Shown in pieces: positions 42,660 through 50,477 of a DNA stretch of 64,000 nt (positions are counted from its first letter, which is position 1; every line of letters begins with the position of its first letter). Origin of the DNA: Acidimicrobiia bacterium (GTDB lineage Bacteria; Actinomycetota; Acidimicrobiia; Acidimicrobiales; AC-14). Location: positions 62,001 through 126,000 of the forward strand of contig JAHFUP010000002.1 in the NCBI GenBank assembly GCA_023265025.1, in the 5' to 3' direction. The notes below the pieces were generated by a model that was not told the DNA's origin, did not search any database, and worked only from the letters and a program-made list of their open reading frames with translations. The position numbers were made by a program, and so were the translations under genes.

Positions 42660-42802
42660 GCCAGGTGATGCGCCTGTCCGAGCCGGAGGTCCGTCCGCCG
42701 GTCGAGGCGCGAGTAACGGTGTTCCGTGTGCCCCTCGGCCCAACGGTCGACATCCTGACAGCGCTAGGGCCGACCGACCCTCCCGCAGCTATAGGACGAT
42801 GA
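42656..42802 (+). CDS. 48-residue small protein related to the 37037 gene
   Basis: Reads M-R-Q-V-M-R-L-S-E-P-E-V-R-P-P-V and then V-T-V-F-R-V-P-L-G-P-T-V-D. The FRVP-PT-D string matches the small gene near the left end of the island. Its ATG lies in the shared 22-bp repeat and its TGA overlaps the next ATG (ATGA), so translation is coupled to the antitoxin-like gene. Below the size where coding can be asserted from composition alone. Confidence 0.5.
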   Translation: MRQVMRLSEPEVRPPVEARVTVFRVPLGPTVDILTALGPTDPPAAIGR

Positions 42803-42981
42803 GCGAGCCGGACACGACCTCGGCAAGCGCTCGCCGGGAGTGGTACTGGCAGGCGATCCAGGCCGATCCCGAGCGCAAGCAACGGCTCGAACGCAACGTC
42901 GAACTCGCCCGAACCGACCCAGGTGTACCCGACGATCTGGATGAGATCGCTCGGCTGCTCGGCGAAGACTCAGCCCAGTAG
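42799..42981 (+). CDS. Antitoxin-like small acidic/basic helical protein
   Basis: A 60-residue protein: M-S-E-P-D-T-T-S-A-S-A-R-R-E-W-Y-W-Q-A-I then Q-A-D-P-E-R-K-Q-R-L-E-R-N-V-E and D-D-L-D-E-I-A-R-L-L-G-E. Helical and highly charged, it sits 9 bases upstream of a RelE-like reading frame, the usual layout of an antitoxin-toxin pair. No DNA-binding motif was recognised. Confidence 0.6.
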   Translation: MSEPDTTSASARREWYWQAIQADPERKQRLERNVELARTDPGVPDDLDEIARLLGEDSAQ

Positions 42982-42990
42982 TCCTGCGCC

Positions 42991-43290
42991 TTGCCCGTCG
43001 AGTGGGAGCTCCGTGGCTTCGGCCCGTGCATCGCGGACTGGATCGCCAGCCAACCGCCCAGCGAATGGCGCAAGCCGGTGAATCAATGGGTTCGTGGTCT
43101 CCGTTCTGACCCCTTCCGCGGCGCCGAACGCGAGTCAGCGTTGGACGCGCCGGGTTGGTCCGGCTGGTTTGCCGAGATTCCGGACGCGGGCATCACCTGG
43201 GTGGCCGTAGTTGCGTACTACAGGGTCAGCGAGGTCGACCCCGCCATTCGGTGCCTCGCCATCGAGTCCCTTCCTCGGAACAGAGGTTGA
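42991..43290 (+). CDS. RelE/ParE-like toxin candidate
   Basis: A 99-residue protein with a TTG start: W-E-L-R-G-F-G-P-C-I-A-D-W-I-A, W-R-K-P-V-N-Q-W-V-R-G-L-R-S-D-P-F-R-G-A, then W-F-A-E-I-P-D-A-G-I-T-W-V-A-V-V-A-Y-Y-R-V. The helix-helix-sheet order and a Y-Y-R strand near the C-terminus fit small RelE-fold toxins, but the family assignment is tentative. Converges on the downstream minus-strand HTH gene with a 12-base gap. Confidence 0.55.
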   Translation: MPVEWELRGFGPCIADWIASQPPSEWRKPVNQWVRGLRSDPFRGAERESALDAPGWSGWFAEIPDAGITWVAVVAYYRVSEVDPAIRCLAIESLPRNRG

Positions 43291-43302
43291 GGACGAACGC
43301 GT

Positions 43303-43866
43303 CTACTCCCTCGACCGGCTGCCGACCGAGCGTAGGGACGCCGCTCCAGTAGCCAGACGCGCCGCGCTGTGCCGGGCACTCGCGACGACTGCCTCGTCGG
43401 GCCGACCCTCGGCCACCCAGTCGGCCGGCGCCACGTCGTCGAGGTCCGGCTGCGGCACCTGTGCCCACGACGCGATCTCGACCGGCTCGAGCGGTCGGTC
43501 CATGCCGCGGAACACCTGGAGCAGTGCGGCCACGACCGGGCGCGTCCGGCGGGCGGCCAGATCGAACTGCCAGATCGGGAACCAGGTCACGCCCCGCCCC
43601 GAAAGGCCGAGCAGCGTGCCCCGCTTCACCCTCTCGTGGATGGCCTGGCGGGTGACGCCCAGGAACTCGGCGGTCTCGGTCGTGTCCCACCGATCTCCGA
43701 CGGCCTGGCCCCAGAGCAGCGGGGCGAGCGCGGCTTCGGCGGCACGCCTGCCCAACTCTCGCGCTTCCTTCCGGTCGACCTTGTCGAGAAGCTCTCCGTG
43801 GCGAGCGAGCATCCGGTCCAAGTGCTCATGGAACCCCTCGGACAGCGCAGCCTCGGCGTCGGCCAT
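43303..43866 (-). CDS. HTH protein with a DUF2384-like C-terminal region (antitoxin-type), leaderless
   Basis: A 187-residue protein. The middle has an excisionase/MerR-like HTH: T-T-E-T-A-E-F-L-G-V-T-R-Q-A-I-H-E-R-V-K-R-G. The C-terminus (V-V-A-A-L-L-Q-V-F; P-V-E-I-A-S-W; D-W-V-A-E-G-R-P-D-E-A-V) resembles the Xre/MbcA/ParS toxin-binding domain. The predicted transcription start coincides with the ATG. It could be an antitoxin or regulator of the adjacent pair. Confidence 0.7.
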   Translation of the reverse strand: MADAEAALSEGFHEHLDRMLARHGELLDKVDRKEARELGRRAAEAALAPLLWGQAVGDRWDTTETAEFLGVTRQAIHERVKRGTLLGLSGRGVTWFPIWQFDLAARRTRPVVAALLQVFRGMDRPLEPVEIASWAQVPQPDLDDVAPADWVAEGRPDEAVVASARHSAARLATGAASLRSVGSRSRE

Positions 43867-43872
43867 GACCTC

Positions 43873-43901
43873 AGCATAGGCGTCAAGGCGTCAAGCGTCA
43901 A
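43873..43901 (-). promoter_or_regulatory. Promoter with stacked -35 elements driving a leaderless mRNA
   Basis: Minus strand: TTGACG, 17-base spacer, TATGCT, then 6 bases to the ATG. The TTGACG hexamer is repeated four times (rc of CGTCAA at 43881, 43889, 43896 and 43904), in a CGTCAAGG/CGTCAAG tandem array. Confidence 0.65.
43876..43895 (+). repeat. Right copy of the 20-bp direct repeat
   Basis: ATAGGCGTCAAGGCGTCAAG, 19/20 identical to the copy at 37015-37034 in the same orientation. It overlaps the promoter of the HTH gene, so one possible reading is a duplicated promoter rather than an attachment site. Confidence 0.7.
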
Positions 43902-43905
43902 GGCG

Positions 43906-44734
43906 TCAACCCATCGTCCTCCGCCGGCGAACCTCGGTCACCTGCAGGAGGGCTTCGTCGAAGATGCGGCCGAGGACGTTGGCGGCCTCGCGGTCGGACT
44001 CGGGGACGAAGTGCGAGTAGACGTTCAGGGTCGTGGCCGCGTTGCGGTGGCCGAGACGGCCGGCGACGGTGCGGACGTCGACACCCTCCGACAGCAACCT
44101 GGTGGCGACCGTAATGGCGGAGGTCGTGCATGCGCACGCCTTTGATCCCGGCCTTGCGGCACAGACGGGCGAAGGCTCGGCTGACCGAGTCGGGGTACCA
44201 ACACTCCGAGCCGTCGATCTCGTTGCTGAACACGAAGGCCCGGCGATCCAGCTCGTGCTCGCACAGCCGCGCCCGCTCGACGGCCCGGGCCCGGTGGGCG
44301 GTCATGGCCGCGACCGTCGTCGGGTCGAGAGACACCCGGCGGGCGGCGTGGGTCTTGGTGTCCTACTCCACCAGCCCGTCGTCGCCGAGGACGATCCCCC
44401 GCGAGATCCACACCGACGCCTTGGCCAGGTCGAGGTCGGGCCACCGCAGGGCGATCAGCTCGCTGCGGCGGGCCCCGGTGGCGGCGGCCAGCAGGATGTA
44501 GTCGGCCAGGTCGACGTCGACCTCGGTGGCCAGCGCGAACAGCCGGGCCAGCTCGTGGGGCGCCGGCGGGTTGATGTCGGGTATCGGGATACGGGGTGGC
44601 GTCGCCGATGAGGCCGGGTTCGCACTGAGCCATCCCCACTTCACGCCTTGGACGAGGGCCCGGTGCAGGATGCCGTGGGCCCGGCGGATCGTGGCCGGGG
44701 CCGGCAATCGGCCGGCCCGGCCGCCCTTCTCCGG
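43906..44734 (-). pseudogene. Tyrosine recombinase (phage integrase) remnant abutting tRNA-Glu
   Basis: Recognisable pieces of an integrase: core-binding helix (T-I-R-R-A-H-G-I-L-H-R-A-L), A-T-G-A-R-R-S-E-L-I-A-L-R-W with the catalytic Arg, an in-frame TAG at 44363 between L-V-E and D-T-K-T-H-A-A-R-R-V-S, H-D-L-R-H-Y with the HxxR box, then a +1 frameshift near 44112. The last frame carries L-G-H-R-N-A-A-T-T-L-N-V-Y-S-H-F with the active-site Tyr. The N-terminal domain is missing where the tRNA begins. Nonsense plus frameshift plus truncation means it is inactive. Confidence 0.88.
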
Positions 44735-44807
44735 CGCCCCCAACGGGATTCGAACCCGTGCTGCCGCCTTGAAAGAGCGGTGTCCTGGGCCGCTAGACGA
44801 TGGGGGC
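44735..44807 (-). tRNA. tRNA-Glu (TTC)
   Basis: Minus-strand cloverleaf: acceptor GCCCCCA/TGGGGGC, anticodon loop CTTTCAA (TTC), T-loop GTTCGAATC, discriminator G, no encoded CCA. The integrase remnant begins at its 3' end, a classic integration arrangement. Confidence 0.95.
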
Positions 44808-44824
44808 CGATCCCTGCGACCCGG

Positions 44825-46066
44825 TCATCGTAGCTGCCACTCGGTGCCTGCTGCGGTGTCTCGAACCTCCACGCCGGCGGCGAGCAACCGATCCCGGAGG
44901 GTGTCGGCGTCGGCCCAGCGGTTGTCGGAGCGGGCCTGCGTGCGAGCCTCCAGCAGGGCCTCGACCAGGGGCCCGACGACCATCCGGGGGTCCTGCAGCC
45001 CGGTCTCGGCTGCCTCGCCCAGGCGGACGATCATGGCCCGCAGGCCGGCCCGGCCGCGGTCGAGGAGGTCGGACTGGGTGGTGTCGCGGGACCAGTCGTG
45101 GAGCAGGTCGTCGAGCTCCAGGGCGATCTTGACTGCACCGGGGGCGTCGCCGGCGGCGATGGCGGCGTCGAAGGACTGCTCGAAGCGGTCGATGTCGGCT
45201 ACCAGAGGATCTGCGGCGGCCGCCGACGATCCGACGCCGGCAGCGGCCAAGGGCGCCGGCGCCGAAACCTGCAACCCGCCAGGTGCCGAACCGGCCAGAT
45301 CCTCGATGCCGACGGTCGTGCCGGTGGGCAGCGCCGACATCTGGCCCTGGCGACGAACCGTGACGGACCCCAATCCGGCCACGGTGGCGGTGCCGGCGTC
45401 GAGGTCGAGGATGCAGGCGGTGTGCTCGTCGACGCCGAGGATGAAGACGTCGTCGGGCAGCATGGCTTCGAGGAGCGACAGCCGGCGCTCGCCCATGTAG
45501 CAGAAGCGGGTGTCGTGGTTGCCGCCCTCGGCGTTGTTGAAGTGGGGGACGACGACCGCCGGCAGCCCGATCTCGCCGGTGAGGTTCATGCCGTCGAGCC
45601 ACCGCAGACGGTCGCCCACCTTGTAGATCTCGTAGACCGGCAGCGAGTACGGCCCCAACGTGCACGCCGCTGCGCTGGCGAACGTGACGCAGCCGCCGGC
45701 CCGCAGCTTCTGGGCCAGGACCGCCGGCACCTGGCTGTCCGACCACTGGGCCAGCGCGTACGACGGGCTACCGGGCCCGGCGAACACGTAGGACGCCTCC
45801 CGCAGCCGGGCCAGCATCGTCTCGTAGGCCAGCGGGTCGGCCGCATCGGCGTCCCGGAAGGACGCGACCACGATCTCCCGCTGGACGCTCTCCTTGAAAT
45901 AGGCCATTGCCTTGGCCGAGATGTCGTCGGCGTTCTCCTGGAACCCGAACGGCGTGTCGAGCATCACCGCCGGCCCGGACCCGGCCCGGCTCAGCAGGTC
46001 CCGGTGGACCTTGCTCATCGTCGGGCTGGTCTCGCCGGAGCCCATGATGACCAGCAGCCGTGCCAT
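44825..46066 (-). CDS. Fusion of an S51-like (class I amidotransferase fold) domain and a CysRS-type C-terminal domain
   Basis: A 413-residue protein. Residues about 1-270 resemble peptidase S51/cyanophycinase: L-L-V-I-M-G-S-G-E, F-A-G-P-G-S-P-S-Y-A-L and a nucleophile-elbow-like F-A-S-A-A-A. Residues about 290-413 match the anticodon-binding tail of cysteinyl-tRNA synthetase (A-L-E-L-D-D-L-L; W-A-D-A-D-T-L-R-D-R-L-L; V-R-D-T-A-A-G-T-E-W). The synthetase core is absent. The ATG follows GTGGTGCGG and is chosen because the conserved strand starts there. Role unknown; possibly a tRNA-linked or peptide hydrolase. Confidence 0.83.
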   Translation of the reverse strand: MARLLVIMGSGETSPTMSKVHRDLLSRAGSGPAVMLDTPFGFQENADDISAKAMAYFKESVQREIVVASFRDADAADPLAYETMLARLREASYVFAGPGSPSYALAQWSDSQVPAVLAQKLRAGGCVTFASAAACTLGPYSLPVYEIYKVGDRLRWLDGMNLTGEIGLPAVVVPHFNNAEGGNHDTRFCYMGERRLSLLEAMLPDDVFILGVDEHTACILDLDAGTATVAGLGSVTVRRQGQMSALPTGTTVGIEDLAGSAPGGLQVSAPAPLAAAGVGSSAAAADPLVADIDRFEQSFDAAIAAGDAPGAVKIALELDDLLHDWSRDTTQSDLLDRGRAGLRAMIVRLGEAAETGLQDPRMVVGPLVEALLEARTQARSDNRWADADTLRDRLLAAGVEVRDTAAGTEWQLR

Positions 46067-46076
46067 CCGCACCACC

Positions 46077-46895
46077 CTAGAACGCTGAATGAAGCAGGTT
46101 GGCCAGCTCGACGGGATGCTGCAGGTGCAGGTCGTGGTCACCCGGCGAGAACCACTCGACCCGCACCCGGGGTGACCCCGCCAGCTCGTCGCCGATGGCC
46201 CGCTTCTGGGCCGCCCAGTCGTCACCCGTGTCGGCCATCACCAACAGTACGGAGACGTCGAGCTCCGGGATGATGGCCGACGGGTGGTGCTCCCACAGCG
46301 AGCGCAGGATGCGCAGGTGGTTGTCGAGGCTGAGCCAGGGTCGGACCGTACCGTCGGGGAGGTGCTCGAAGTTGGCCATGCTGGCGTCGATGGCCCAGTC
46401 CGCCCAACCGGCGTGGAAGCGTCGGAACATCGTCTCGATGGCCTGGCCAGGCGTCCCGGCGAGGGGTGGCGGCGTGAGTGCGGCCTGGCACCGTTCCCAC
46501 TCCGGCCACTGGCGGGACAGCTCCAGCGCGCCACCGTCGATCCCGGCGACACCACGGACGCGCTCCGGCACCCGCGCCGCAAGGTCCACCACGATGTTGC
46601 CCCCCGTCGACTGCCCGACAAGGACCGCCTCATGGAAACCCACCGCGTCGAGGACCTTCACCAGGTCTCCGCCCATGGTGGCGAAGTCGTAGCCGTGGTC
46701 GGGCTTGTCGCTGTGTCCGTGACCACGCATGTCGACACTGGCGACGGGGTGCCCCAACTCGACTAGGCGGCCGGCCACCCCGTCCCAGAGCCGGCGGTTC
46801 GACGCCAGCCCGTGGACCAGCAGGAACGGGACGCCGCCGGCCCCGTCCCACGTGTCCACCTCCAGCGCTATCCCTTCGTCGACCTCGACCCTCAT
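46077..46895 (-). CDS. Alpha/beta hydrolase
   Basis: A 272-residue protein with the oxyanion segment L-L-V-H-G-L-A-S, D-M-R-G-H-G-H-S-D, nucleophile S96 in G-Q-S-T-G-G, a lid-like helical insert and a C-terminal G-D-H-D-L-H-L catalytic His region. No signal peptide, so cytosolic. It ends 10 bases before the S51 fusion, suggesting co-transcription. Substrate unknown. Confidence 0.88.
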   Translation of the reverse strand: MRVEVDEGIALEVDTWDGAGGVPFLLVHGLASNRRLWDGVAGRLVELGHPVASVDMRGHGHSDKPDHGYDFATMGGDLVKVLDAVGFHEAVLVGQSTGGNIVVDLAARVPERVRGVAGIDGGALELSRQWPEWERCQAALTPPPLAGTPGQAIETMFRRFHAGWADWAIDASMANFEHLPDGTVRPWLSLDNHLRILRSLWEHHPSAIIPELDVSVLLVMADTGDDWAAQKRAIGDELAGSPRVRVEWFSPGDHDLHLQHPVELANLLHSAF

Positions 46896-46930
46896 GGGAG
46901 CGAGAACGTAGGCGACAGTACGCTCGGCGG

Positions 46931-47536
46931 GTGTTCGCCGCCCTGGCCTCGGCCGCCGCCGGGTACCTGATCGGCACCGTGCCCTGCGCCGACGCCGCCG
47001 CCCGGCTGGCCACCGGTGGCGCCACCGACCTGCGCGACGCCGGCACCGGCAACCCCGGCGCGGTCAACGCCATGGCGGTGCTCGGTACGTCGTGGGGCTG
47101 GGGAATCCTGGCCGCCGACGCGGCCAAGGGCGCGCTGGCGTGCGCCGCCGGCCGGCGCCTCGCCGGCCCCACCGGCGCCCATATTGCTGGCACCGCGGCC
47201 GTCGTCGGGCACTGCTTTCCGGTCTGGAACGGCTTCCGGGGTGGCAAGGGCGTGGCCGTGAGCCTGGGCCAGTGCGCCGCAACCTTTCCCGCGTACCTGC
47301 CCATCGACCTCGGCGTGGCGTGGGCGGTGGGCAAGTGGACCGGCCGGACCTTTCCCGGCACCGCGGTCGCGTCGGCCACGTGGGTGACGGCCGGCGTCCT
47401 GTGGTGGCGCAACCGGTGGCCCAACGCCTGGGGCCCGACGCCGTCGGCGGCCCTGCCCGTCAGCTCGGCGGTGAGCAGCGCCGTCATCGCCTACAAGTTC
47501 ATGACCGCCAAGCGTCTCGACCTGGTCACGGTGTGA
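46931..47536 (+). CDS. plsY: Glycerol-3-phosphate acyltransferase PlsY
   Basis: A 201-residue membrane enzyme transferring acyl from acyl-phosphate to glycerol-3-phosphate, the first step of phospholipid synthesis. It has the conserved G-N-P-G-A-V-N, the G-H-C-F-P-V-W-N-G-F-R-G-G-K-G-V-A loop and about five membrane segments; the third motif is weaker than usual. The GTG start is chosen at the first membrane segment. The stop overlaps the DegV start (GTGA). Confidence 0.87.
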   Translation: MFAALASAAAGYLIGTVPCADAAARLATGGATDLRDAGTGNPGAVNAMAVLGTSWGWGILAADAAKGALACAAGRRLAGPTGAHIAGTAAVVGHCFPVWNGFRGGKGVAVSLGQCAATFPAYLPIDLGVAWAVGKWTGRTFPGTAVASATWVTAGVLWWRNRWPNAWGPTPSAALPVSSAVSSAVIAYKFMTAKRLDLVTV

Positions 47537-48363
47537 TCGGGCTCGTCACCGACTCCAACGCCCAGCTGCCCGACGAGCTTGCCGCCCGCTACGCGGTCGA
47601 GGTGGTGCCCCTCACCGTCACCGTCGACGGCGTCACCTACCTCGAAGGCGTCGACCTCGACGCCGACGCCTTCTATGCCCGCTTCGAGTCCGGTCGGCCG
47701 CGGGTGACGACGGCCCAGCCCAGTCCCGGCCAGTTCGCCGCCGCCTACGAGGCGGTGGCCGAGCGGGGGGCGACGGAGATCCTTTCCGTCCACATCGGCT
47801 CGTCGGTCTCGGGGACGGTGAACGCGGCCCGGCTGGCCAGCCAGGTGTCGCCGGTGCCCGTCCGCATCGTGGACACCGGCACCGCGTCGTTCGCGGTGTC
47901 GCTCTGCCTGTGGGCGGCCGCCGCCGCGGCGAGCGCCGGCGCCTCCCTGGAGGAGGCCGCGGCCGCGGCCGAACGGGTGGGCGCCACCGTCGGGAATGTG
48001 TTCATGGTCGGCGTCCTGGATCTCGCCCGCGCCGGCGGCCGGCTGGCCGGCGACGTGGCCGCGGCGCCGGCGACGGTTCCGGTGTTGACCCTCGCCGGCG
48101 GCGTGATGCGGGAGATCGACCGCTGCGCCGGCGTGGAGGAGGCGGCCGACGCGATGGCGGCACACGTCGTGGCCGGCGGCGCGGCGCTGCGGGTCGGCGT
48201 CGGGGTCGCCGACCACGGCACCCTGCCGCTCGTGATTGCCCTGGAGGACCGCCTGCGCGCCGCGCCCGAGGTGGCGGAGCTCGTGCGCTATCGGATCGGG
48301 CCGAGCGTCGGCGCCCACACCGGGCCGGGGACCGTCGGCGCCATGTTCGCCTCGACCGCCTGA
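47533..48363 (+). CDS. DegV-family fatty-acid-binding protein
   Basis: A 276-residue protein: V-T-D-S-N-A-Q-L-P at the start, T-T-A-Q-P-S-P-G-Q-F, S-V-H-I-G-S-S-V-S-G-T, and a C-terminal H-T-G-P-G-T-V-G motif. These are the fatty-acid-binding residues of DegV/FakB, which present fatty acids for phosphorylation to acyl-phosphate, the substrate of the overlapping plsY product. A terminator hairpin follows. Confidence 0.92.
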   Translation: MIGLVTDSNAQLPDELAARYAVEVVPLTVTVDGVTYLEGVDLDADAFYARFESGRPRVTTAQPSPGQFAAAYEAVAERGATEILSVHIGSSVSGTVNAARLASQVSPVPVRIVDTGTASFAVSLCLWAAAAAASAGASLEEAAAAAERVGATVGNVFMVGVLDLARAGGRLAGDVAAAPATVPVLTLAGGVMREIDRCAGVEEAADAMAAHVVAGGAALRVGVGVADHGTLPLVIALEDRLRAAPEVAELVRYRIGPSVGAHTGPGTVGAMFASTA

Positions 48364-48375
48364 CCGGCCACCGCC

Positions 48376-48411
48376 CGGTCGAAGAGTGCACCCGATACGG
48401 CTCTTCGACCG
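48376..48411 (+). terminator. Hairpin terminator after plsY-DegV
   Basis: CGGTCGAAGAG, 14-base loop, CTCTTCGACCG: a perfect 11-bp stem starting 13 bases after the stop codon. No strong U-tract. Confidence 0.7.
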
Positions 48412-48561
48412 AGCATCGTTGAGGACCGACGTGCTGACGACGACGTTGGCGTCCGTTGGTCCTCGGGTGGCCTCCCATCGGGCGGTTCCCGTGTGCCATC
48501 GTCCCGTATTCGAGTCAAGCGCCGGCCAATGCCGTCACAACGCTTGCCCAACTATCCGGCG

Positions 48562-49047
48562 TCAGCCCGCCAGCGCCTCGATGATCTCGCCCTGGAGGTA
48601 CGTCAGGTAGTCGTAGACGGCGAAGGCGCCGGCCCGGGGGTCACGCAAGCTGCGGGGGCGCTCGTCGCCCTCCTCGGTGACGTCGAGTCGGGTGCCGAGG
48701 ACGAGGCGGACGTGGTTGAGCGCCCGCATCCACGCCAGCAGCTGGTCCTCGTTCAGGCGCTCGGCGTCCGCCGTCTCCTCCAGCACCGCCAGTGCGCCGA
48801 GATGGGACGAGAGCAACTCGTCGTGGGCCAGGAGGCGGAACTCGGTCTGGCGCTCCTCGTCGTCCGGATAGGCGACGGGAAAGAGCCGGTCGATGGCGGG
48901 GTCGTCGCCGTGCTGGATGGCCGTGGCCTGGCGCACCAGCACGTCTCGGAGTTGGGGGCCGACCGACCGGATCAGATCCCGCTCGTCGGACGGGATGCGG
49001 AGGTCGAACGTGCCGTCGCGACTACGCCGGACCCGTCTACGAATCAT
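48562..49047 (-). CDS. DUF2017 protein
   Basis: A 161-residue helical protein with [30 protein letters not shown] and [16 protein letters not shown]. This family is almost always encoded directly after clpS in actinobacteria, as here (11-base overlap). Probably helps or modulates the Clp protease adaptor, but its role is not established. Confidence 0.9.
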   Translation of the reverse strand: MIRRRVRRSRDGTFDLRIPSDERDLIRSVGPQLRDVLVRQATAIQHGDDPAIDRLFPVAYPDDEERQTEFRLLAHDELLSSHLGALAVLEETADAERLNEDQLLAWMRALNHVRLVLGTRLDVTEEGDERPRSLRDPRAGAFAVYDYLTYLQGEIIEALAG

Positions 49048-49327
49048 GTTCCATCGTGGCCCACAGCCCGTGCTCGTGCAGGCGGAAGACGTCGAGCTCC
49101 GCCTTCTCCCGGGGCCCGCTCGATACGGCCGCCTTGCCCTTCTCGTGGACGTCGAGCATCAGCTTCGTCGCCTTCTCGAGGCTGTAGCCGAACAGCTTCT
49201 GGAAGACGAAGGTCACGTAGCTCATCATGTTGATCGGGTCGTTCCACACGATCACGACCCACGGCCGGTCGGGGACGACGACGTCGGAGATCTCGGGCTC
49301 TTTGACCTCGACAGGGGCGGTCGTCAT
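49037..49327 (-). CDS. clpS: ATP-dependent Clp protease adaptor ClpS
   Basis: A 96-residue adaptor delivering N-degron substrates to ClpC/ClpA. Conserved [27 protein letters not shown] and V-H-E-K-G-K-A; the substrate pocket Asn-Asp is intact. The ATG overlaps the heme A synthase stop (ATGA). Confidence 0.95.
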   Translation of the reverse strand: MTTAPVEVKEPEISDVVVPDRPWVVIVWNDPINMMSYVTFVFQKLFGYSLEKATKLMLDVHEKGKAAVSSGPREKAELDVFRLHEHGLWATMEHDS

Positions 49328-50265
49328 CCCGAGTTGAGTGCAACCGACCACGGCTCCACGCTATCGCCGTCTCCCTCGGTTCCCTTCCCGGCCACCGGCA
49401 CGGAAAAGGCGAGGTGGAGCCGCAGGACGGTCACCCAGACCGCGGTCGCGCCGGCGATGTGGAACCCGACCAGCAGGGCCGGCACGCCGGTGAAGTACTG
49501 GACGTAGCCGAGGGCGGCCTGGGCGACGAGCACGGCCAGCAGCACCTCGCTGCGGCGAAGGATCTCACCGTCGACGCCGGCCCGCCGCAGCCGCCACATC
49601 GTCACGAGCGTGACGGCCAGGAAGAGCATGACGGCGATCCCGTGGAGCCGGGTCACATCGGGCAGCAGGAACGGCAGGCGCTCGGCCTTCTCGTCGCCTC
49701 CGTGGGGGCCGGACGACGTCACGATCGTGCCCAGGAAGATGGCCAGGCCGGCGACGGCGACCTCCAGCCGACCCAAGGCCAGCAGGTCGGAGCCCACCGC
49801 CGGGCGGGTCGGGCCCTCCGGTCGTCCGGCCCGGTGGTGCAGGACGACGGCGTCGGCGATCAGGACCATCGAGAGCAGGAAGTGGGCCATCACGAACCCC
49901 GGCCGCAGCTCGAACAGCACGGTGAGCCCGCCCAGCACGATCTGGCCGATCACCCCGGCGACCAACCCGACGGACAGCCACAGCAGGTCCCGGCGACGGG
50001 GCCGGCGGACGAGCGAGCCGAGCACGGCCAGCATCACCGCCACCGAGACGAGGCCGGTGATCGTCCGGTTCACGAACTCGACCATGGCGTGGTACTCCCA
50101 CGGCGCCACCACCCGGTTCTCGGCGCACGTCGGCCAATCGGGGCAGCCCAGCCCCGACCCGGTCAGGCGGACGGCGCCGCCGGTGACGACGATGAACGTC
50201 AGGGCGACGAGGGCGAACAGGGTGACCCGGCGGTAGGCCGGCGGGGTGAGGGTGGGCACGCGCAT
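49324..50265 (-). CDS. ctaA: Heme A synthase (CtaA/COX15)
   Basis: A 313-residue enzyme with eight predicted membrane helices. [17 protein letters not shown] and E-F-V-N-R in the first half and L-H-G and G-F-H-I-A-G in the second supply the heme-ligating histidines. It oxidises heme O to heme A for cytochrome oxidase. First gene of a clpS-DUF2017 transcript by overlap. Confidence 0.95.
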   Translation of the reverse strand: MRVPTLTPPAYRRVTLFALVALTFIVVTGGAVRLTGSGLGCPDWPTCAENRVVAPWEYHAMVEFVNRTITGLVSVAVMLAVLGSLVRRPRRRDLLWLSVGLVAGVIGQIVLGGLTVLFELRPGFVMAHFLLSMVLIADAVVLHHRAGRPEGPTRPAVGSDLLALGRLEVAVAGLAIFLGTIVTSSGPHGGDEKAERLPFLLPDVTRLHGIAVMLFLAVTLVTMWRLRRAGVDGEILRRSEVLLAVLVAQAALGYVQYFTGVPALLVGFHIAGATAVWVTVLRLHLAFSVPVAGKGTEGDGDSVEPWSVALNSG

Positions 50266-50324
50266 GTCCCAAGCGATGGTAGGGGCGGGTTTGCCCGACG
50301 CGCACGCCCGGGTACGGGCCAGAT

Positions 50325-50477
50325 ATGACGGATCTGACCGCAGACGCAGAGGTCGAGGCCGAGAAGCAGGACCAGGTCCTGAAGCGCGAGGGCCTCGAAA
50401 CCGAGCTGATGCAGGAAGATCGCTCGGACGAGGCCGAAACCATCGCCGACGTGGAGACGGGAGAGGAGACCCAGTGA
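50325..50477 (+). CDS. 50-residue acidic protein upstream of the membrane protein gene
   Basis: Reads M-T-D-L-T-A-D-A-E-V-E-A-E-K-Q-D-Q-V-L-K and ends D-V-E-T-G-E-E-T-Q; strongly acidic and helical. Its TGA overlaps the GTG of the next gene (GTGA), which supports real translation. No family recognised. Confidence 0.65.
   Translation: MTDLTADAEVEAEKQDQVLKREGLETELMQEDRSDEAETIADVETGEETQ

Noticed and set aside
44735-44807. Second attachment site as a partial copy of tRNA-Glu in the window
   Set aside because: No duplicate of the tRNA 3' end was found between 37 and 44 kb or elsewhere; the far boundary may be outside or lost.
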